From Lautropia sp. (GTDB lineage Bacteria > Pseudomonadota > Gammaproteobacteria > Burkholderiales > Burkholderiaceae_E), in contig JAUNAC010000001.1 in assembly GCA_030527825.1 (NCBI GenBank), positions 620,001 to 684,000 on the forward strand: 64,000 nucleotides of DNA, given 5' to 3'. A program made the translations under genes and the position numbers. A model generated the notes under the pieces. The model saw only the letters and a program-made list of their open reading frames with translations, had not been told where the DNA came from and searched no databases. Below, in pieces: positions 36,328 to 46,726 of this stretch; within the stretch, counting starts at the first letter, position 1; the number at the start of each line of letters is the position of its first letter.

Positions 36328-37269
36328 CTATCCCGGCTGGTTGCCCGCGGGACGGCAGTCGGCTGTTTGGGCAGGCAATGGCGTGCCAAGCAGACGCAGC
36401 GCATCCAGAATGGCGTAAAGCTGGGCGCTGCCATGGGTTGCCTCGGGCAGCTCGCGCAGACTGACGGGCAGGGTCGGCAGGCCAGACTGGAACTGCCGAA
36501 AGAATGCACGCACGCGTGCCACCTGGCCACGGGCCTGCAGCATCTGTGCGCGAGGACTGTCCGGGGAGATATGGGGGGAATGTTTCTGTTCGTATTCGCC
36601 GATGCTCAGATGCAGCCGGGTCTGCAGTGCTGCATGCCCCTGCTGGGTCCGAATGAACTGCGCCTGTTGCTGGAGCATGTACTCATGATGCCACCACAGC
36701 GAAGGACTGGAGGCGATATAGGTCTGGAAGGTCTGTGGCTGCCTGAAAAAGGCATGCAAGGTGAACAGGCCGCCGAAGGAGTGGCCAAACAGTGCCTGGC
36801 GTGTGCTGTCAATCTGGAAATGACGTTGGGTTTCGGGGAGCAGCTCGTCCTGCAGAAAGCGCAGAAAGCGGTCGGCGCCACCCTGTCGCCGGCCCCGTGC
36901 GTCATGGCTGGCACTGCCGTCGGCCACGGGCGGTGTGTAGTCTTCCACGCGCGCGTCCGTGTCCAGCCAGCGCTGATGGTCATAGCCGATACCCACAATC
37001 AGCATCGGTACGACGCCGTTTTCTCCCGTGCGGGTGGTCAGTGCATGCGCTGCAGTCGAGGCGATCGGGAACAGGGTGTCGCCATCCAGCAGGTAGAGTA
37101 CCGGGTAGCCCTGCTCGGGCTGCGGGCCCGCGCAGGTGGTCTGGATGCGATAGCGTCGGCCGGTATGATGGGAGCGTACCCAGTGTTGTGCGCAGGATGG
37201 CAGGGAGGCCGGGCCTGTCTCGACCAGTCTGCCAGGCGGGTGCTCGAAATCGGCAGCGGGATCATCCAT
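36328..37269 (-). CDS. Putative esterase, EstD/IroE-like alpha/beta hydrolase
   Basis: The 313-residue protein belongs to the putative-esterase family (COG2819; IroE/BesA-like). It shows 'YPVLYLLDGDTLF', the nucleophile elbow GHSFGG (Ser near 164), 'ASSPSLWWHHEYML' and a C-terminal His in 'LPEATHGSAQ'. Relatives include periplasmic or cytoplasmic siderophore esterases, but no signal peptide is visible and no siderophore genes are adjacent, so the substrate is open. ATG 37269 has no strong ribosome binding site. The giant membrane-protein gene begins about 275 bases downstream on the same strand. Confidence 0.87.
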   Translation of the reverse strand: MDDPAADFEHPPGRLVETGPASLPSCAQHWVRSHHTGRRYRIQTTCAGPQPEQGYPVLYLLDGDTLFPIASTAAHALTTRTGENGVVPMLIVGIGYDHQRWLDTDARVEDYTPPVADGSASHDARGRRQGGADRFLRFLQDELLPETQRHFQIDSTRQALFGHSFGGLFTLHAFFRQPQTFQTYIASSPSLWWHHEYMLQQQAQFIRTQQGHAALQTRLHLSIGEYEQKHSPHISPDSPRAQMLQARGQVARVRAFFRQFQSGLPTLPVSLRELPEATHGSAQLYAILDALRLLGTPLPAQTADCRPAGNQPG

Positions 37270-37529
37270 GATGGGGGACGTGTGGCAGCGGATGCCGGAA
37301 GTGGTATCGGAGCCTGGAGCGCCGGAACGTTGATGACCCGAAGTCGTCCGGGCCGCAGGTCTGGTCTTGAATCCGCGGCACGCTCGGGAAAAACGATCAT
37401 GAAGAGCCGTTATTCTAATGGGTATATGCTTAAGCTTTGACCATCCGTCGGGCTCGTGGGCGACAGGTGCTTACAGGCGGTGTCTGGCACCACACAAAAT
37501 AGCCGGGACAGACAGAGGAGACACAGGCC

Positions 37530-38198
37530 ATGAGCATAAGCTTTACCCAGGAGGTCTGGGCACGAAACAGCCGCCTCTACCAGTGTACGCTGACGATGCC
37601 TTTTAACCGCGAGCTCGCGGATGGCACGCTGTCGGCCGAGCGCTTTCGGCACTACATGATCCAGGATGCCCATTACCTGGTGGCCTACGGCCGGGCACTG
37701 GCCGTGGCGTCGGCGCGGGCCGATGACGCGGACACGGTGGTGCAGCTCGCCGCTGCCGCGCAGGAGGCCGTGCGGGTGGAGCGGGAGCTGCATGATGGCT
37801 TCATGAAGCAGTTCGGTGTCACGGCCGAGGACTTTGCCGCGACGCCGCTCTCCCCGTCGGCGCAGCACTACACCAGTTACCTGCTGGCGACCTGCTGGGG
37901 GGAGCCGTGGCCGGTCGCCATGGCAGCGCTGCTGCCCTGTTTCTGGATCTATGCCGAGATCGGGCGGGAGATCCATGCCCGGAGCCAGCCGGGCAACCCG
38001 TGGCAGCCCTGGATCGATACCTATGCAGCCGAGGACTTCCACGAGGCAGTCGCCCGCATGCGGCAGACTGTCGATCGCGTCGCAGCGGCCAGCACCGAAG
38101 CCATGCGTGAACGCATGCACGCTGCCTATGCCCAGGCTGCCCGTCTGGAATGGATGTTCTGGGATGCGGCCTACCGGCTGGAGTCCTGGCCGGTCTGA
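37530..38198 (+). CDS. tenA: TenA-family aminopyrimidine aminohydrolase (thiaminase II)
   Basis: This is a 222-residue TenA of the class with the active-site Cys. Visible are the substrate-binding Asp in 'MIQDAHYL' (D46), the catalytic Cys in 'LLPCFWIYAEIG' (C137), and the C-terminal 'FWDAAYRLESWP' with its conserved Glu (E218). It hydrolyses 4-amino-5-aminomethyl-2-methylpyrimidine to HMP for thiamin salvage. The ATG at 37530 follows gaggag at 9 bases. I looked for a TPP riboswitch in the upstream 260 bases and found none. The gene stands alone between the esterase (divergent) and the MscS-type channel. Confidence 0.94.
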   Translation: MSISFTQEVWARNSRLYQCTLTMPFNRELADGTLSAERFRHYMIQDAHYLVAYGRALAVASARADDADTVVQLAAAAQEAVRVERELHDGFMKQFGVTAEDFAATPLSPSAQHYTSYLLATCWGEPWPVAMAALLPCFWIYAEIGREIHARSQPGNPWQPWIDTYAAEDFHEAVARMRQTVDRVAAASTEAMRERMHAAYAQAARLEWMFWDAAYRLESWPV

Positions 38199-38309
38199 AC
38201 TGTGGTGTGCCGGCGACAGGGCAGGACATCGCGCCCTGGCGGCTGACCGGCTGTCCCATCCCGTCGGGTTGGCGAGTGTCTGAGTGCTGTCGCGCATTAA
38301 ACTGCCGGT

Positions 38310-40850
38310 ATGAAGACCCATACGTTCCCTACGCTGACGCACCGTCTGGCACTGGCCTGGTTGCTTGGTGTCAGCCTGCTGACTGCTTCGCCTGTGGTGC
38401 CGGCGGCGGCGTCCCCGTCACCTGTCATCAATCTGTCGGCGCCGGACAAGAGCAAAGACAAGGACAAGGCTGCCGCGGCGGCCACACCGGCGCCGGCAGC
38501 GCCTGGTGTCATTCCTGCCGCCAATGTCGTTGCGCGTGCCGAGGGCGACGAGAACGCGCTCAACATCATCCGCAACCGCCTGCAGGCATCGCCGCAGCGT
38601 GATGGCATCCAGCTGCGCCTGAAGCGACTGGCGCAGGAAGTGGCGGAAACCCGCGCACTCAGCCACCTGGCGATGGACTCGGACAGCCAGCGACGGATGC
38701 GTGACATCGAATCGACCTGGGCGCAGCTGCAGGGTGAGGCATCGCTCATCGACAAGCAGCTGACGCAGAGTGCGGAATCCTTTCAGGACGATTTCAACCG
38801 CTTGGCGGGGATGCAGAAGCTGTGGGAGAGCACGCAGGCAGGTGACGAGATCAGCAGCGCCCCCCCGGTGATTGCTGCCCGGATCCAGGAGGTGCTCAAC
38901 CAGATTCAGGAAACCAGAAAGGTTGCCGGCAAGATCCGCAGCGGCATCTTTGATCTGCAGGCCCAGAGCAGCAAGCTGCAGGCCACCATTACTTCCGAGC
39001 AGGCGCTGCTGAAGAATACGCTGACGGCGTCCATCGACTCGTTGTTCAAGACCGACAGCCCGGCCCTGTTCGGGGCGAGCAACGTTGACGCGTTCCATGA
39101 TGGATCACCCCTCACAGGTGCGGCCCGCATCCGCTCTGATGGCCATGCCATTGTGACGTACCTGCGCATCCATCCGGTCAGATCGATCCTGCTGCTGGTC
39201 TGGCTGGTGCTGGTGTCTGCCACATTGCATCTGCTGCGTCCGCGTGTGGAGGCGAAGATCGCCCGGCAGCCGGCCCTGCGTTCGGTTCGCTGGCTGATGT
39301 CTGATCCGCTGTCGGTGGGGGTTCTCACCACGGTCACGCTCGCAGCCGTGGTGCTGCCCTATCCGCCGGCCAGTCTGAACCTGCTGCTCGGGCTGGTGGC
39401 ATTGGTGCCCACAGTGCAGTTGTTGCGCAAGGTGGTGGAGCGTTCCCTGGCTACCTATCTGCACTGGCTGCTGGCCATGTACGCATTCAATCAGGTGCCG
39501 GAGATTCTGAAGTTCGATCCGGCCTGGGAGCGCCTGTTTTTTCAGGCGCAGATGCTGGTCACCATTTTGCTGCTGGTACGCCTGCAGGTCAGCCGCCAGC
39601 GGGCGCTGCTGCAGGCGCGGGCCGATGCCGCGGACGAGGATGCGCCGATTTCCAGCGAGGCCGTTCCACCGGACAGCGTTTCGGTCGGGCACCGTGTGGA
39701 TGAAAATACCCGCTCGCTGCGCCTGACCGGCTATGCCATCAATACGGTGTTGATTGGCTGCTGCGCGGCGCTGATCTCCGATCTGCTGGGCTATACCCGG
39801 CTGGCTCGCTTCATCAGCGTGGCGACGCTCAATGCGCTGTTTGCCGGTGTCATTCTGTTGGCCGGATCGCTGGTATTGCTCAGTCTGTTGCGGCTGGCCG
39901 GCAATCTGCGGCCGCTCAATCGCCTGCGGATGCTGGATGAGGACGGGGCCCTGATCGAGGCGCGACTGCGCCGCCTGATCTACTGGAGTGCCGTGCTGCT
40001 GTGGATCGGTTTCACCTTGAGTCAGGTGATGCTGCTGTCGCCACTGACCGACCGGATCAGCCTATTCCTGTCCACGCCGGTACGGATTGGCCAGATTTCG
40101 ATTTCCCTGGCGGATACGCTGCGTTTCGTGGTGCTGGTCTGGTCGACCGTCAAGGTATCGCGCCTGCTGCGCTATGTGCTGGACAAGGAGGTCTATACCC
40201 GCGTCTCGCTCCCGCCAGGCATTCCGTACGCGCTCAACAGCGTCCTGAACTATGTGGTGCTGATCGGCGGCCTGATGCTGGCGATCGCCTCCACGGGCAT
40301 CAGTCTGGACCGCTTCACCATCTTCGCCAGTGCCCTGGGGGTCGGCGTAGGTTTCGGCCTGCAGAGTATCGTCAACAACTTTGTGTCGGGCCTGATCGTG
40401 CTGTTTGAGCGTCCGATCAAGGTGGGGGACTCGGTGGACATGGCCGGCCAGAGCGGCAAGGTCAAGCGGATCGGCATCCGGGCCAGCGTGCTGCGCACCG
40501 GCGCTGGTGCCGATGTCATCGTGCCCAACTCCCAGCTCATTGCCAATCAGGTGGTGAACTGGACGCTGTCGGACAACCTGCGGCGCATCGAAATCTCGTT
40601 GTGCGTCGTTCATCAGAGTGACCCGAAACAGGTGATCCGGCTGTTGACCGGGCTGGCTCGCGAACAGGCGGATCTGCTGGCCACGCCGGCACCAACGGTT
40701 CAGTTCACTGATTTCACGACCAGCGGCTTGCAGTTCAAGCTGTTTGCCTGGACGGCACGCAGTGATCGTCTGGGGGCCATTCGCAGCGAGCTGTGCATTG
40801 CCATCCATGAGGCGCTAAAAGCTGAGTCGATCGGACTGGCAACCTCATGA
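38310..40850 (+). CDS. Large MscS-type mechanosensitive channel with DUF3772
   Basis: The 846-residue inner-membrane protein has a signal peptide (about 1-33), a periplasmic helical domain with a DUF3772-like region (about 100-250), several transmembrane helices between about 290 and 640, and a C-terminal MscS channel domain. The pore-lining helix and the start of the beta domain are clear: '[19 protein letters not shown]' and '[13 protein letters not shown]' at about 673-706. It is of the MscK/YbiO-like size class and probably releases solutes on hypo-osmotic shock. Charged low-complexity '[20 protein letters not shown]' follows the signal peptide. Confidence 0.92.
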   Translation: MKTHTFPTLTHRLALAWLLGVSLLTASPVVPAAASPSPVINLSAPDKSKDKDKAAAAATPAPAAPGVIPAANVVARAEGDENALNIIRNRLQASPQRDGIQLRLKRLAQEVAETRALSHLAMDSDSQRRMRDIESTWAQLQGEASLIDKQLTQSAESFQDDFNRLAGMQKLWESTQAGDEISSAPPVIAARIQEVLNQIQETRKVAGKIRSGIFDLQAQSSKLQATITSEQALLKNTLTASIDSLFKTDSPALFGASNVDAFHDGSPLTGAARIRSDGHAIVTYLRIHPVRSILLLVWLVLVSATLHLLRPRVEAKIARQPALRSVRWLMSDPLSVGVLTTVTLAAVVLPYPPASLNLLLGLVALVPTVQLLRKVVERSLATYLHWLLAMYAFNQVPEILKFDPAWERLFFQAQMLVTILLLVRLQVSRQRALLQARADAADEDAPISSEAVPPDSVSVGHRVDENTRSLRLTGYAINTVLIGCCAALISDLLGYTRLARFISVATLNALFAGVILLAGSLVLLSLLRLAGNLRPLNRLRMLDEDGALIEARLRRLIYWSAVLLWIGFTLSQVMLLSPLTDRISLFLSTPVRIGQISISLADTLRFVVLVWSTVKVSRLLRYVLDKEVYTRVSLPPGIPYALNSVLNYVVLIGGLMLAIASTGISLDRFTIFASALGVGVGFGLQSIVNNFVSGLIVLFERPIKVGDSVDMAGQSGKVKRIGIRASVLRTGAGADVIVPNSQLIANQVVNWTLSDNLRRIEISLCVVHQSDPKQVIRLLTGLAREQADLLATPAPTVQFTDFTTSGLQFKLFAWTARSDRLGAIRSELCIAIHEALKAESIGLATS

Positions 40851-40914
40851 CCGTTGGGGGAATGGGCGGGCCCCCTACAATGGGGACTCCTTCTTACCAT
40901 CAGGAGATCCCCGC

Positions 40915-41790
40915 GTGACCGAGCTTTCCAGGACGCCCGTTCCCGACCGTGCCGAGCACAATGCCTTTTTCCCGTCCGAATATTCACTGTCGCAATACAC
41001 GAGCCGCCGGACGGATTTTGATGGCGTCAGGTTTGCCCGTCCCTATGCCGGTGGCAAGCATAAGGTGTTGATGGTTGCCACCGATGAACGCTACCTGCAG
41101 ATGCAGAATGGCCGATGGTTTTCGACTGGCAACCATCCCGTCGAGACGCTGTTGCCGATGTTGCACATCCATCGGGCAGGCTTTGAAATCGACGTAGCGA
41201 CGATTTCCGGCAACCATGCCAAGTTCGAAATGTGGGCCATGCCGAGCGAGGACGCGGCAGTGCAGGAGATCTACAACGAATACCTGCCCAGGCTTGATCG
41301 ACCCCATTGCCTGGCCGACATCGTCGATGAAGTGACGTCTCCTGACTCGCCCTACATCGCGGTGTTCATTCCGGGGGGTCATGGCGCATTCAATCGCCTG
41401 CCGCAGAGCCGGGAGCTCGGGCGCGTGCTTGACTGGGCGCTGGCCAATGACCGGTTCATCATTTCGCTGTGTCATGGGCCGGCTGCGCTGGTGGCCGCTG
41501 CCATCGACCGGCCCGAGGCCGAGTTTCCTTTCCGGGGCTACGAGCTGTGCGTCTTCCCCGACGCCCTGGACGAAGGCCCCAACATCGACATCGGCTACAT
41601 GCCGGGCCGGTTGCCCTGGCTGCTGGCGCAGCGGCTTGAGGCGCTGGGGATGAAGGTGGTGAACACGGGCATCAGTGGCCAGGTGCACCAGGATCGCCGG
41701 CTGCTCACGGGCGACAGTCCGCTGGCCGGCAACCGGCTGGGGATCCTGGCTGCCGAGGAGTTGCTCAAGGCGGTGGGCGTGGCCCCGTAA
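40915..41790 (+). CDS. hchA: Hsp31-like protein deglycase / glyoxalase III
   Basis: The 291-residue DJ-1/PfpI superfamily protein is of the HchA (Hsp31) type. The nucleophile is Cys186 in '[12 protein letters not shown]'. The Hsp31-specific '[20 protein letters not shown]' carries the metal-site His and Glu (H74, E77), and '[19 protein letters not shown]' the glutamate loop. HchA detoxifies methylglyoxal and can act as a chaperone; protein deglycase activity is debated. The start is GTG 40915, with caggaga at good spacing. It converges with ahpF, separated by about 170 bases that include a hairpin. Confidence 0.95.
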   Translation: MTELSRTPVPDRAEHNAFFPSEYSLSQYTSRRTDFDGVRFARPYAGGKHKVLMVATDERYLQMQNGRWFSTGNHPVETLLPMLHIHRAGFEIDVATISGNHAKFEMWAMPSEDAAVQEIYNEYLPRLDRPHCLADIVDEVTSPDSPYIAVFIPGGHGAFNRLPQSRELGRVLDWALANDRFIISLCHGPAALVAAAIDRPEAEFPFRGYELCVFPDALDEGPNIDIGYMPGRLPWLLAQRLEALGMKVVNTGISGQVHQDRRLLTGDSPLAGNRLGILAAEELLKAVGVAP

Positions 41791-41854
41791 GCTGCCGCTC
41801 GCCCATCCTGCCTGCTACATGATTTCGCGGCAGGCGGGCTGTGGAAATGAAACA

Positions 41855-41882
41855 CCCCCATCTGGCGGTAACCGGATGGGGG
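41855..41882. terminator. Hairpin between convergent hchA and ahpF
   Basis: CCCCCATC (41855-41862) pairs with GATGGGGG (41875-41882), extended inward by GG/CC after one mismatch. It lies between two gene 3' ends. On the minus strand it is followed by TGTTTCATTT, a moderately T-rich tract, so it may mainly end ahpF transcription. Confidence 0.55.
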
Positions 41883-41961
41883 TGGGCGGGGCGGGCCGCC
41901 GCAGGGCGTGTGTGGATCGTCGCGGTTTGGGTAGCCGATGACTGCAGGCCGCTTACGGGAA

Positions 41962-43527
41962 TCAGTGTAGTGACGGGCTGCGGATCAGGTAGTCAAAAGC
42001 CGACAGGGCCGCCTTGGCACCTTCACCGGCAGCGATGATGATCTGCTTGTAGGGCGTGGTGGTGCAGTCGCCCGCAGCAAACACGCCTTCCATCGAAGTC
42101 TGGCCGCGGGTATCGACTTCAATCTCGCCGGTGCGCGACAGATTGATGGCGCCTTTCAGGAAGTCGGTGTTGGGCATCAGTCCGATCTGCACGAACACGC
42201 CGCTGAGCGCTTCTTCATGCGTCTGGTCGTTGGTGCGGTCCTTGTAGACGATGCTGCTGACCTTGTCGTCGGTTGCCCTGATCTCGGTGACCTGGACGTT
42301 TTTCCGGATCTTCACGTTGGGCAGGCTTTCGAGCTTGCGCTGCAGTACGGCATCGGCGCGCAGTTCGGGCATGAATTCGAACAGCGTAACGCCGTCGACG
42401 ACACCGGCCAGGTCAATGGCCGCCTCGACGCCAGAGTTGCCGCCGCCGACCACGGCGACGCGTTTGCCCTTGAAGAGCGGGCCATCGCAGTGCGGGCAGT
42501 AGGTCACGCCGCGGTTGCGATATTCCTGCTCGCCGGGCACGCCGATGTTACGCCAGCGGGCGCCGGTGGCAAGGATGACGGTACGGCTTTTCAGGGTGGC
42601 GCCACTGGCGGTCTTCACGGTCAGCATGTTGGCTGCATCGTCACGGCTGATCGACTCCACCTGCTGCAGGTTCATGATGTCGACGTCATAGTGCCGGCTG
42701 TGTGCTTCCAGTGCGGCGGCAAATTTTGGGCCATCGGTTTCCAGGATCGAGATATAGTTCTCGATCGACATGGTGTCGAGCACCTGGCCGCCGAAGCGCT
42801 CGGCCACGATGCCGGTGTGGATCCCCTTGCGGGCGGCGTAGACCGCGGCAGCGGCGCCGGCGGGGCCCCCGCCAACGATCAGTACGTCGAACGGGGGTTT
42901 TTCGGAAAGCTTTTCGGCGGCGCGGGTATCGGCGCCGCTGTCGAGCAGGGCCAGGATCTCCTCGGCGCTGGATCGTCCCTGGAACAGCACCTCGCCATTC
43001 ATGTAGACCGTGGGCACGGCCATGATGGCACGTTTTTCCACTTCATCCTGGAAGAGGGCGCCGTCGATGGTCTGGACGCGGATGCGGGGGTTGATGACCG
43101 ACATCGCGTTCAGGGCCTGAACCACATCGGGGCAGTTCTGGCATGACAGCGACATGTAGATCTCGAAGTCGTAATGGCCGGATAGTGCCCTAGTCTGTTC
43201 AATGGTATCGGGATCGAGCTTGATGGTATGGCCGCCTACATGGAGCAGCGCCAGCACCAGGGAGGTGAACTCGTGGCCCAGCGGCAGGGCGGCAAAGCGC
43301 ACACCGATGTCAGTGCCAGTCCGGTTGATGGCAAATGAAGGTTTGCGTACGTCCGCACCGGGCTCATCGCGCAGGGTGATCTTGTCGGAAAGGCCGGCAA
43401 TGTCTTGCAGCAGCTGCTGCATTTCGCTGGCTTTGGGGCTGTTGTCCAGGGACGCGACCAGCTCAATGGGATGTTTGAGGTGGTCGAGATAGGTCTGCAG
43501 CTGGGTCTTCAGGTCTGCGTCAAGCAT
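41962..43527 (-). CDS. ahpF: Alkyl hydroperoxide reductase subunit F
   Basis: AhpF is the NAD(P)H-dependent flavoprotein that re-reduces AhpC. The 521 residues include an N-terminal double thioredoxin-like domain with CQNC (C129, C132), an FAD motif '[18 protein letters not shown]' (about 218), the redox centre CPHC in '[15 protein letters not shown]', the NAD(P)H motif '[17 protein letters not shown]' and the C-terminal '[15 protein letters not shown]'. It lies 211 bases after ahpC on the same strand. A perfect hairpin just after ahpC suggests that the ahpF level may be lower than that of ahpC. Confidence 0.97.
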   Translation of the reverse strand: MLDADLKTQLQTYLDHLKHPIELVASLDNSPKASEMQQLLQDIAGLSDKITLRDEPGADVRKPSFAINRTGTDIGVRFAALPLGHEFTSLVLALLHVGGHTIKLDPDTIEQTRALSGHYDFEIYMSLSCQNCPDVVQALNAMSVINPRIRVQTIDGALFQDEVEKRAIMAVPTVYMNGEVLFQGRSSAEEILALLDSGADTRAAEKLSEKPPFDVLIVGGGPAGAAAAVYAARKGIHTGIVAERFGGQVLDTMSIENYISILETDGPKFAAALEAHSRHYDVDIMNLQQVESISRDDAANMLTVKTASGATLKSRTVILATGARWRNIGVPGEQEYRNRGVTYCPHCDGPLFKGKRVAVVGGGNSGVEAAIDLAGVVDGVTLFEFMPELRADAVLQRKLESLPNVKIRKNVQVTEIRATDDKVSSIVYKDRTNDQTHEEALSGVFVQIGLMPNTDFLKGAINLSRTGEIEVDTRGQTSMEGVFAAGDCTTTPYKQIIIAAGEGAKAALSAFDYLIRSPSLH

Positions 43528-43701
43528 GATGGTGGTGGGTGGGCGTGATATGAAAAGACAATGCCAGCAATCACATCCGGGCGCGGGGGCAAGGCAGCAG
43601 GCGCCGGTTGATGCGCTGGCATGAGGAGGGGGCAGGGGATGGCCGGGAACGTCTGGTCAGGAATGCGCTGCGGGGATGAACCATTCCTGACCGGGAGCGG
43701 T

Positions 43702-43723
43702 CGGACGGCGTGCAGGCCGTCCG
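43702..43723 (-). terminator. Hairpin in the ahpC-ahpF intergenic region
   Basis: CGGACGGC (43702-43709) pairs perfectly with GCCGTCCG (43716-43723) around a 6-base loop, 16 bases after the ahpC stop. No T-run follows, so it could be a partial terminator or an mRNA 3' stabiliser that leaves more ahpC than ahpF message. Confidence 0.5.
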
Positions 43724-43738
43724 GTGAGGCTGACAGGA

Positions 43739-44302
43739 TCAGATCTTGCCGATCAGGTCCAGCGAGGGTTTCAGCGTTTCGGAGCCTTCTTTCCACTTGG
43801 CGGGGCAAACTTCACCTGGGTGAGCGGCGACATACAGGGCAGCCTTCACTTTGCGCAGCATTTCGCCAGCGTCACGGCCGATGCCGTTGTCATGGATTTC
43901 GCAAAGCTTGATCTTGCCTTCCGGGTCGATCAGGAAGGTGCCACGCAGTGCCAGGCCCTCGTCCTCGATCATCACGTCGAAGTTGCGGGCCAGTGTGCCG
44001 GTCGGGTCGCCCAGCATCGGATAGGTGACTTTCTTGATGGCCTCGGAGGTGTCGTGCCAGGCCTTGTGGGCAAAGTGCGTATCGGTCGAGGCGGAGTAGA
44101 CTTCGACGCCCAGTTTTTTGAACTCGTCATAGCGCTCGGCGAGGTCTTCAAGCTCGGTCGGGCACACGAAAGTGAAGTCTGCTGGATAGAAGCAGATGAT
44201 GTTCCATTTGCCCTTCAGCGTCTCGTCGGTCACTTCGAAGAACTTGCCGTTCTGGAAGGCCTGGACTTTGAAGGGTTTGATTTGCGTATTGATCAGCGAC
44301 AT
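43739..44302 (-). CDS. ahpC: Alkyl hydroperoxide reductase subunit C (2-Cys peroxiredoxin)
   Basis: The 187-residue typical 2-Cys peroxiredoxin matches E. coli AhpC in length. The peroxidatic Cys47 is in '[10 protein letters not shown]' and the resolving Cys166 in '[10 protein letters not shown]'. It reduces hydrogen peroxide and organic hydroperoxides and is recycled by AhpF. The ATG at 44302 is preceded by agaggaaag on the minus strand. About 190 bases upstream lie ATAG/CTAT tetranucleotides that resemble an OxyR site, consistent with peroxide induction. Confidence 0.97.
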   Translation of the reverse strand: MSLINTQIKPFKVQAFQNGKFFEVTDETLKGKWNIICFYPADFTFVCPTELEDLAERYDEFKKLGVEVYSASTDTHFAHKAWHDTSEAIKKVTYPMLGDPTGTLARNFDVMIEDEGLALRGTFLIDPEGKIKLCEIHDNGIGRDAGEMLRKVKAALYVAAHPGEVCPAKWKEGSETLKPSLDLIGKI

Positions 44303-44664
44303 GGTGTCTTTCCTCTTGGTGAGTGAAATTCAGGTGCGGCGATCCCGGCTGGTTTCCTGGGGCTGCCACGGACAGGCCACCATCATGACGATAAAGGGGC
44401 CGCAATAGCCGATAGATGGCGCCCCCGAAGCCGGATGACATGATCGTCGACCGGGGCGGATTCGTAAAATGGTTTAAATGAATGACCATGATAGAGTATG
44501 TCTATGCATGGATGTGTCTGCATAGCCTGTTCGCTGCTATGTTACATACGATTGGCGGGGATGGCCAGTTGTTGGATCCTTGATTGGCGTTTCAGATGGC
44601 CTGCGCATGGGGAATTCCCTTACAGGCAGTAGGCCGGTGGCGGTGAATGTGTTAGATTTCCCGC
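44303..44664. other. Divergent regulatory region between ahpC and the leuA leader
   Basis: No gene is seen in these 362 bases. The left part should hold the ahpC promoter (minus strand) and the ATAG/CTAT elements at 44491-44540. The right part should hold the promoter for the leuA leader (plus strand), which I cannot place with confidence. Confidence 0.6.
44491..44540. promoter_or_regulatory. Possible OxyR-binding region upstream of ahpC
   Basis: ATAG-N7-CTAT occurs at 44491-44505, the spacing of one half of the OxyR consensus. A second ATAG ... CTAT pair (44522-44525 and 44537-44540) has an 11-base gap, and the two ATAG elements are 31 bases apart, about three helical turns. OxyR control of ahpC is established in many proteobacteria; the spacing here departs from the ideal, so this is tentative. 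Confidence 0.4.
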
Positions 44665-44727
44665 ATGGATACGCAAAGGTTACAGCTGCTGGCTCTACTG
44701 CTGTTCGCTCCCCCCGGGCGAAGGTAG
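44665..44727 (+). CDS. leuL: leuA leader peptide (leucine attenuator)
   Basis: A 20-codon open frame, ATG 44665 to TAG 44725-44727, encodes MDTQRLQLLALLLF followed by APPGRR. Six of its codons are Leu (TTA, CTG, CTG, CTA, CTG, CTG), five of them packed into seven positions. It lies 29 bases before a strong intrinsic terminator and about 120 bases before leuA. This is the classic layout of transcription attenuation: stalling of ribosomes on Leu codons when charged tRNA-Leu is scarce would prevent terminator formation. The evidence is layout and codon content; no ribosome binding site is obvious. Confidence 0.8.
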   Translation: MDTQRLQLLALLLFAPPGRR

Positions 44728-44755
44728 CGTCGCGCGCATTCCTGCGATTCAGCTC

Positions 44756-44794
44756 AACGGCCCGATGCCTCCCAGCAGCGGGCCGTTTGCTTTT
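44756..44794 (+). terminator. leuA attenuator (intrinsic terminator)
   Basis: AACGGCCCG (44756-44764) pairs perfectly with CGGGCCGTT (44779-44787) around a 14-base loop and is followed by TGCTTTT. It sits between the Leu-rich leader peptide and leuA, as expected for an attenuator. I did not work out the competing antiterminator pairing. Confidence 0.8.
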
Positions 44795-44850
44795 GTAGCC
44801 TGTATCCGCGCTGACTGGTCAACCTTCTTTCAATGTCAGGATCATCTTCC

Positions 44851-46572
44851 ATGTTGCAACAGCCCGCCACTAAATACCGCCCGTTCACGCCTGTTGGCCT
44901 GAAGGATCGCACCTGGCCGGATGCGGTGCTGACACGGCCGCCTATCTGGCTGAGCACGGATCTGCGCGACGGCAATCAGGCGCTGATCGAGCCGATGAGT
45001 ATCGAGCGCAAGCTGTCGATGTTCAAACTGCTGGTCGATGTCGGCTTCAAGGAGATCGAGGTCGCTTTTCCGTCTGCCTCCCAGACCGATTTCAATTTTG
45101 TGCGCCGGCTGATCGAGGAAGACCTGATTCCTGAGGATGTGACCATCCAGGTGCTGACCCAGGCACGCGAATCCTTGATCCGTCGCACCATCGAGGCGCT
45201 GCAGGGCTGCCCGCGCGCCACCGTGCATGTCTACAACGCGTGTGCGCCCGTGATGCGCAAGGTAGTACTTGGCCTGGATGAGGATGGCATTGTCGACCTC
45301 GCGGTCAGTCAGACGAAGCTGGTCAGGGGGCTGACGGCCGAGCATCCCGAGACGGAGTGGACCTATGAGTATTCACCTGAAATGTTCTCGGATACGGAGC
45401 TGCCGCTTTCCAAGCGGATCGTGGATGCCGTGGTCGAGGCATGGGGCGCGACGCCGGAGCGCAAGTGCATCATCAACCTGCCGTCGACTGTCGAGCATTG
45501 CACCCCGAATGTCTTTGCCGACATGATCGAGTGGATGCACCGCAACCTGGCACGGCGTGACTCGATCATCCTGTCGATACATCCTCACAACGATCGGGGT
45601 ACGGGTGTTGCGGCCGCCGAGTTGGCGTTGATGGCGGGTGCCGAGCGGCTCGAAGGCTGCCTGTTCGGCAATGGGGAGCGCACGGGCAACTGCGATCTTG
45701 TGAACATTGCACTGAACCTGTATACGCAGGGCGTGTCGCCGGGACTGGATTTTTCGGATATCGACGACATTCGCCAGGTGGCGGAGCAGTGCACACAGCT
45801 GCCGGTGCATCCGCGTCACCCGTATGTCGGCGACCTGGTCTACACTTCGTTTTCCGGATCACACCAGGATGCCATCAAGAAGGCATTCTCTGTCCGCAAA
45901 GAGGGTGACATCTGGGAGATCCCCTATCTGCCGGTTGATCCCAAGGATCTGGGCCGTTCATATGAGGCGGTCATCCGGGTCAACAGCCAGTCCGGCAAGG
46001 GCGGCGTGTCGTATCTGCTGGAGAACGAGTATGGGCTGGAGTTGCCGCGACGGTTGCAGATCGAGTTCAGCCGGGTGGTCCAGCATGAGATGGATGCACA
46101 GGGCAAGGAGCTGGTGGCCAGTGACCTGTGGTCGCTGTTCCGTCGTGAGTACCGGCTCGATGAGGTGGCGGCGCCGAAGCAGCGGACAACGTCCGAGTCC
46201 GATGCGTCGGGCAACACCCGGGTGTCGCTTGAGGCAGAAGTCAAGCTCGGAGGCCAGACGCTGGCGATCCACGGCGAGGGCAGCGGGCCGGTCGATGCTT
46301 TCGTGGCGGGTATCAACGCAACGGGGGTGACCCAGTTGCGGGTGATGGATTACCGCGAGCACGCCATCGGTTCGGGGGCCAACGCCCAGGCGGTCGCCTA
46401 TCTGGAACTGCGCATTGGTGACCAGACGCTGTTCGGGGTGGGTATGGATGCCGATATCCTGACGGCCTCCCTGAAGGGGATCGTCTCGGGCCTCATCCGG
46501 GCCGGCGTCCAGGGAACGACGGCTGCCGGGGCTGAAGCAGGGCTTGCCGAGGACCAGCGAAAGTCTGCCTGA
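44851..46572 (+). CDS. leuA: 2-Isopropylmalate synthase
   Basis: LeuA condenses 2-ketoisovalerate with acetyl-CoA, the first committed step of leucine synthesis. The 573-residue product is of the long type ('[20 protein letters not shown]', '[17 protein letters not shown]'), with HMGL-like TIM-barrel motifs 'LRDGNQ' and '[18 protein letters not shown]' (metal-binding His pair) and a C-terminal leucine-sensing domain from about residue 430. ATG 44851 follows agga at 9 bases and is preferred over ATG 44833. Expression is probably attenuated by the leader at 44665-44794. glpT lies 155 bases downstream and need not be cotranscribed. Confidence 0.96.
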   Translation: MLQQPATKYRPFTPVGLKDRTWPDAVLTRPPIWLSTDLRDGNQALIEPMSIERKLSMFKLLVDVGFKEIEVAFPSASQTDFNFVRRLIEEDLIPEDVTIQVLTQARESLIRRTIEALQGCPRATVHVYNACAPVMRKVVLGLDEDGIVDLAVSQTKLVRGLTAEHPETEWTYEYSPEMFSDTELPLSKRIVDAVVEAWGATPERKCIINLPSTVEHCTPNVFADMIEWMHRNLARRDSIILSIHPHNDRGTGVAAAELALMAGAERLEGCLFGNGERTGNCDLVNIALNLYTQGVSPGLDFSDIDDIRQVAEQCTQLPVHPRHPYVGDLVYTSFSGSHQDAIKKAFSVRKEGDIWEIPYLPVDPKDLGRSYEAVIRVNSQSGKGGVSYLLENEYGLELPRRLQIEFSRVVQHEMDAQGKELVASDLWSLFRREYRLDEVAAPKQRTTSESDASGNTRVSLEAEVKLGGQTLAIHGEGSGPVDAFVAGINATGVTQLRVMDYREHAIGSGANAQAVAYLELRIGDQTLFGVGMDADILTASLKGIVSGLIRAGVQGTTAAGAEAGLAEDQRKSA

Positions 46573-46726
46573 CGGTGACTGTGACACGACAGGCAGCCAA
46601 TGGCTGATGTTCGTGCCACACAGGGGATGAAGGGGTATGATTCACGGACAAGCATGCACGCATTCACAGCGCGCATGGTTGACCTTATTTCCGTTGTTCT
46701 TTTTCTTCATCCTCTGGAGACATTTT

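Noticed and set aside
37270-37529. TPP riboswitch upstream of tenA
   Set aside because: The conserved CTGAGA and the ACC-TGATCTGG-TAATGCC type core were looked for and not found.
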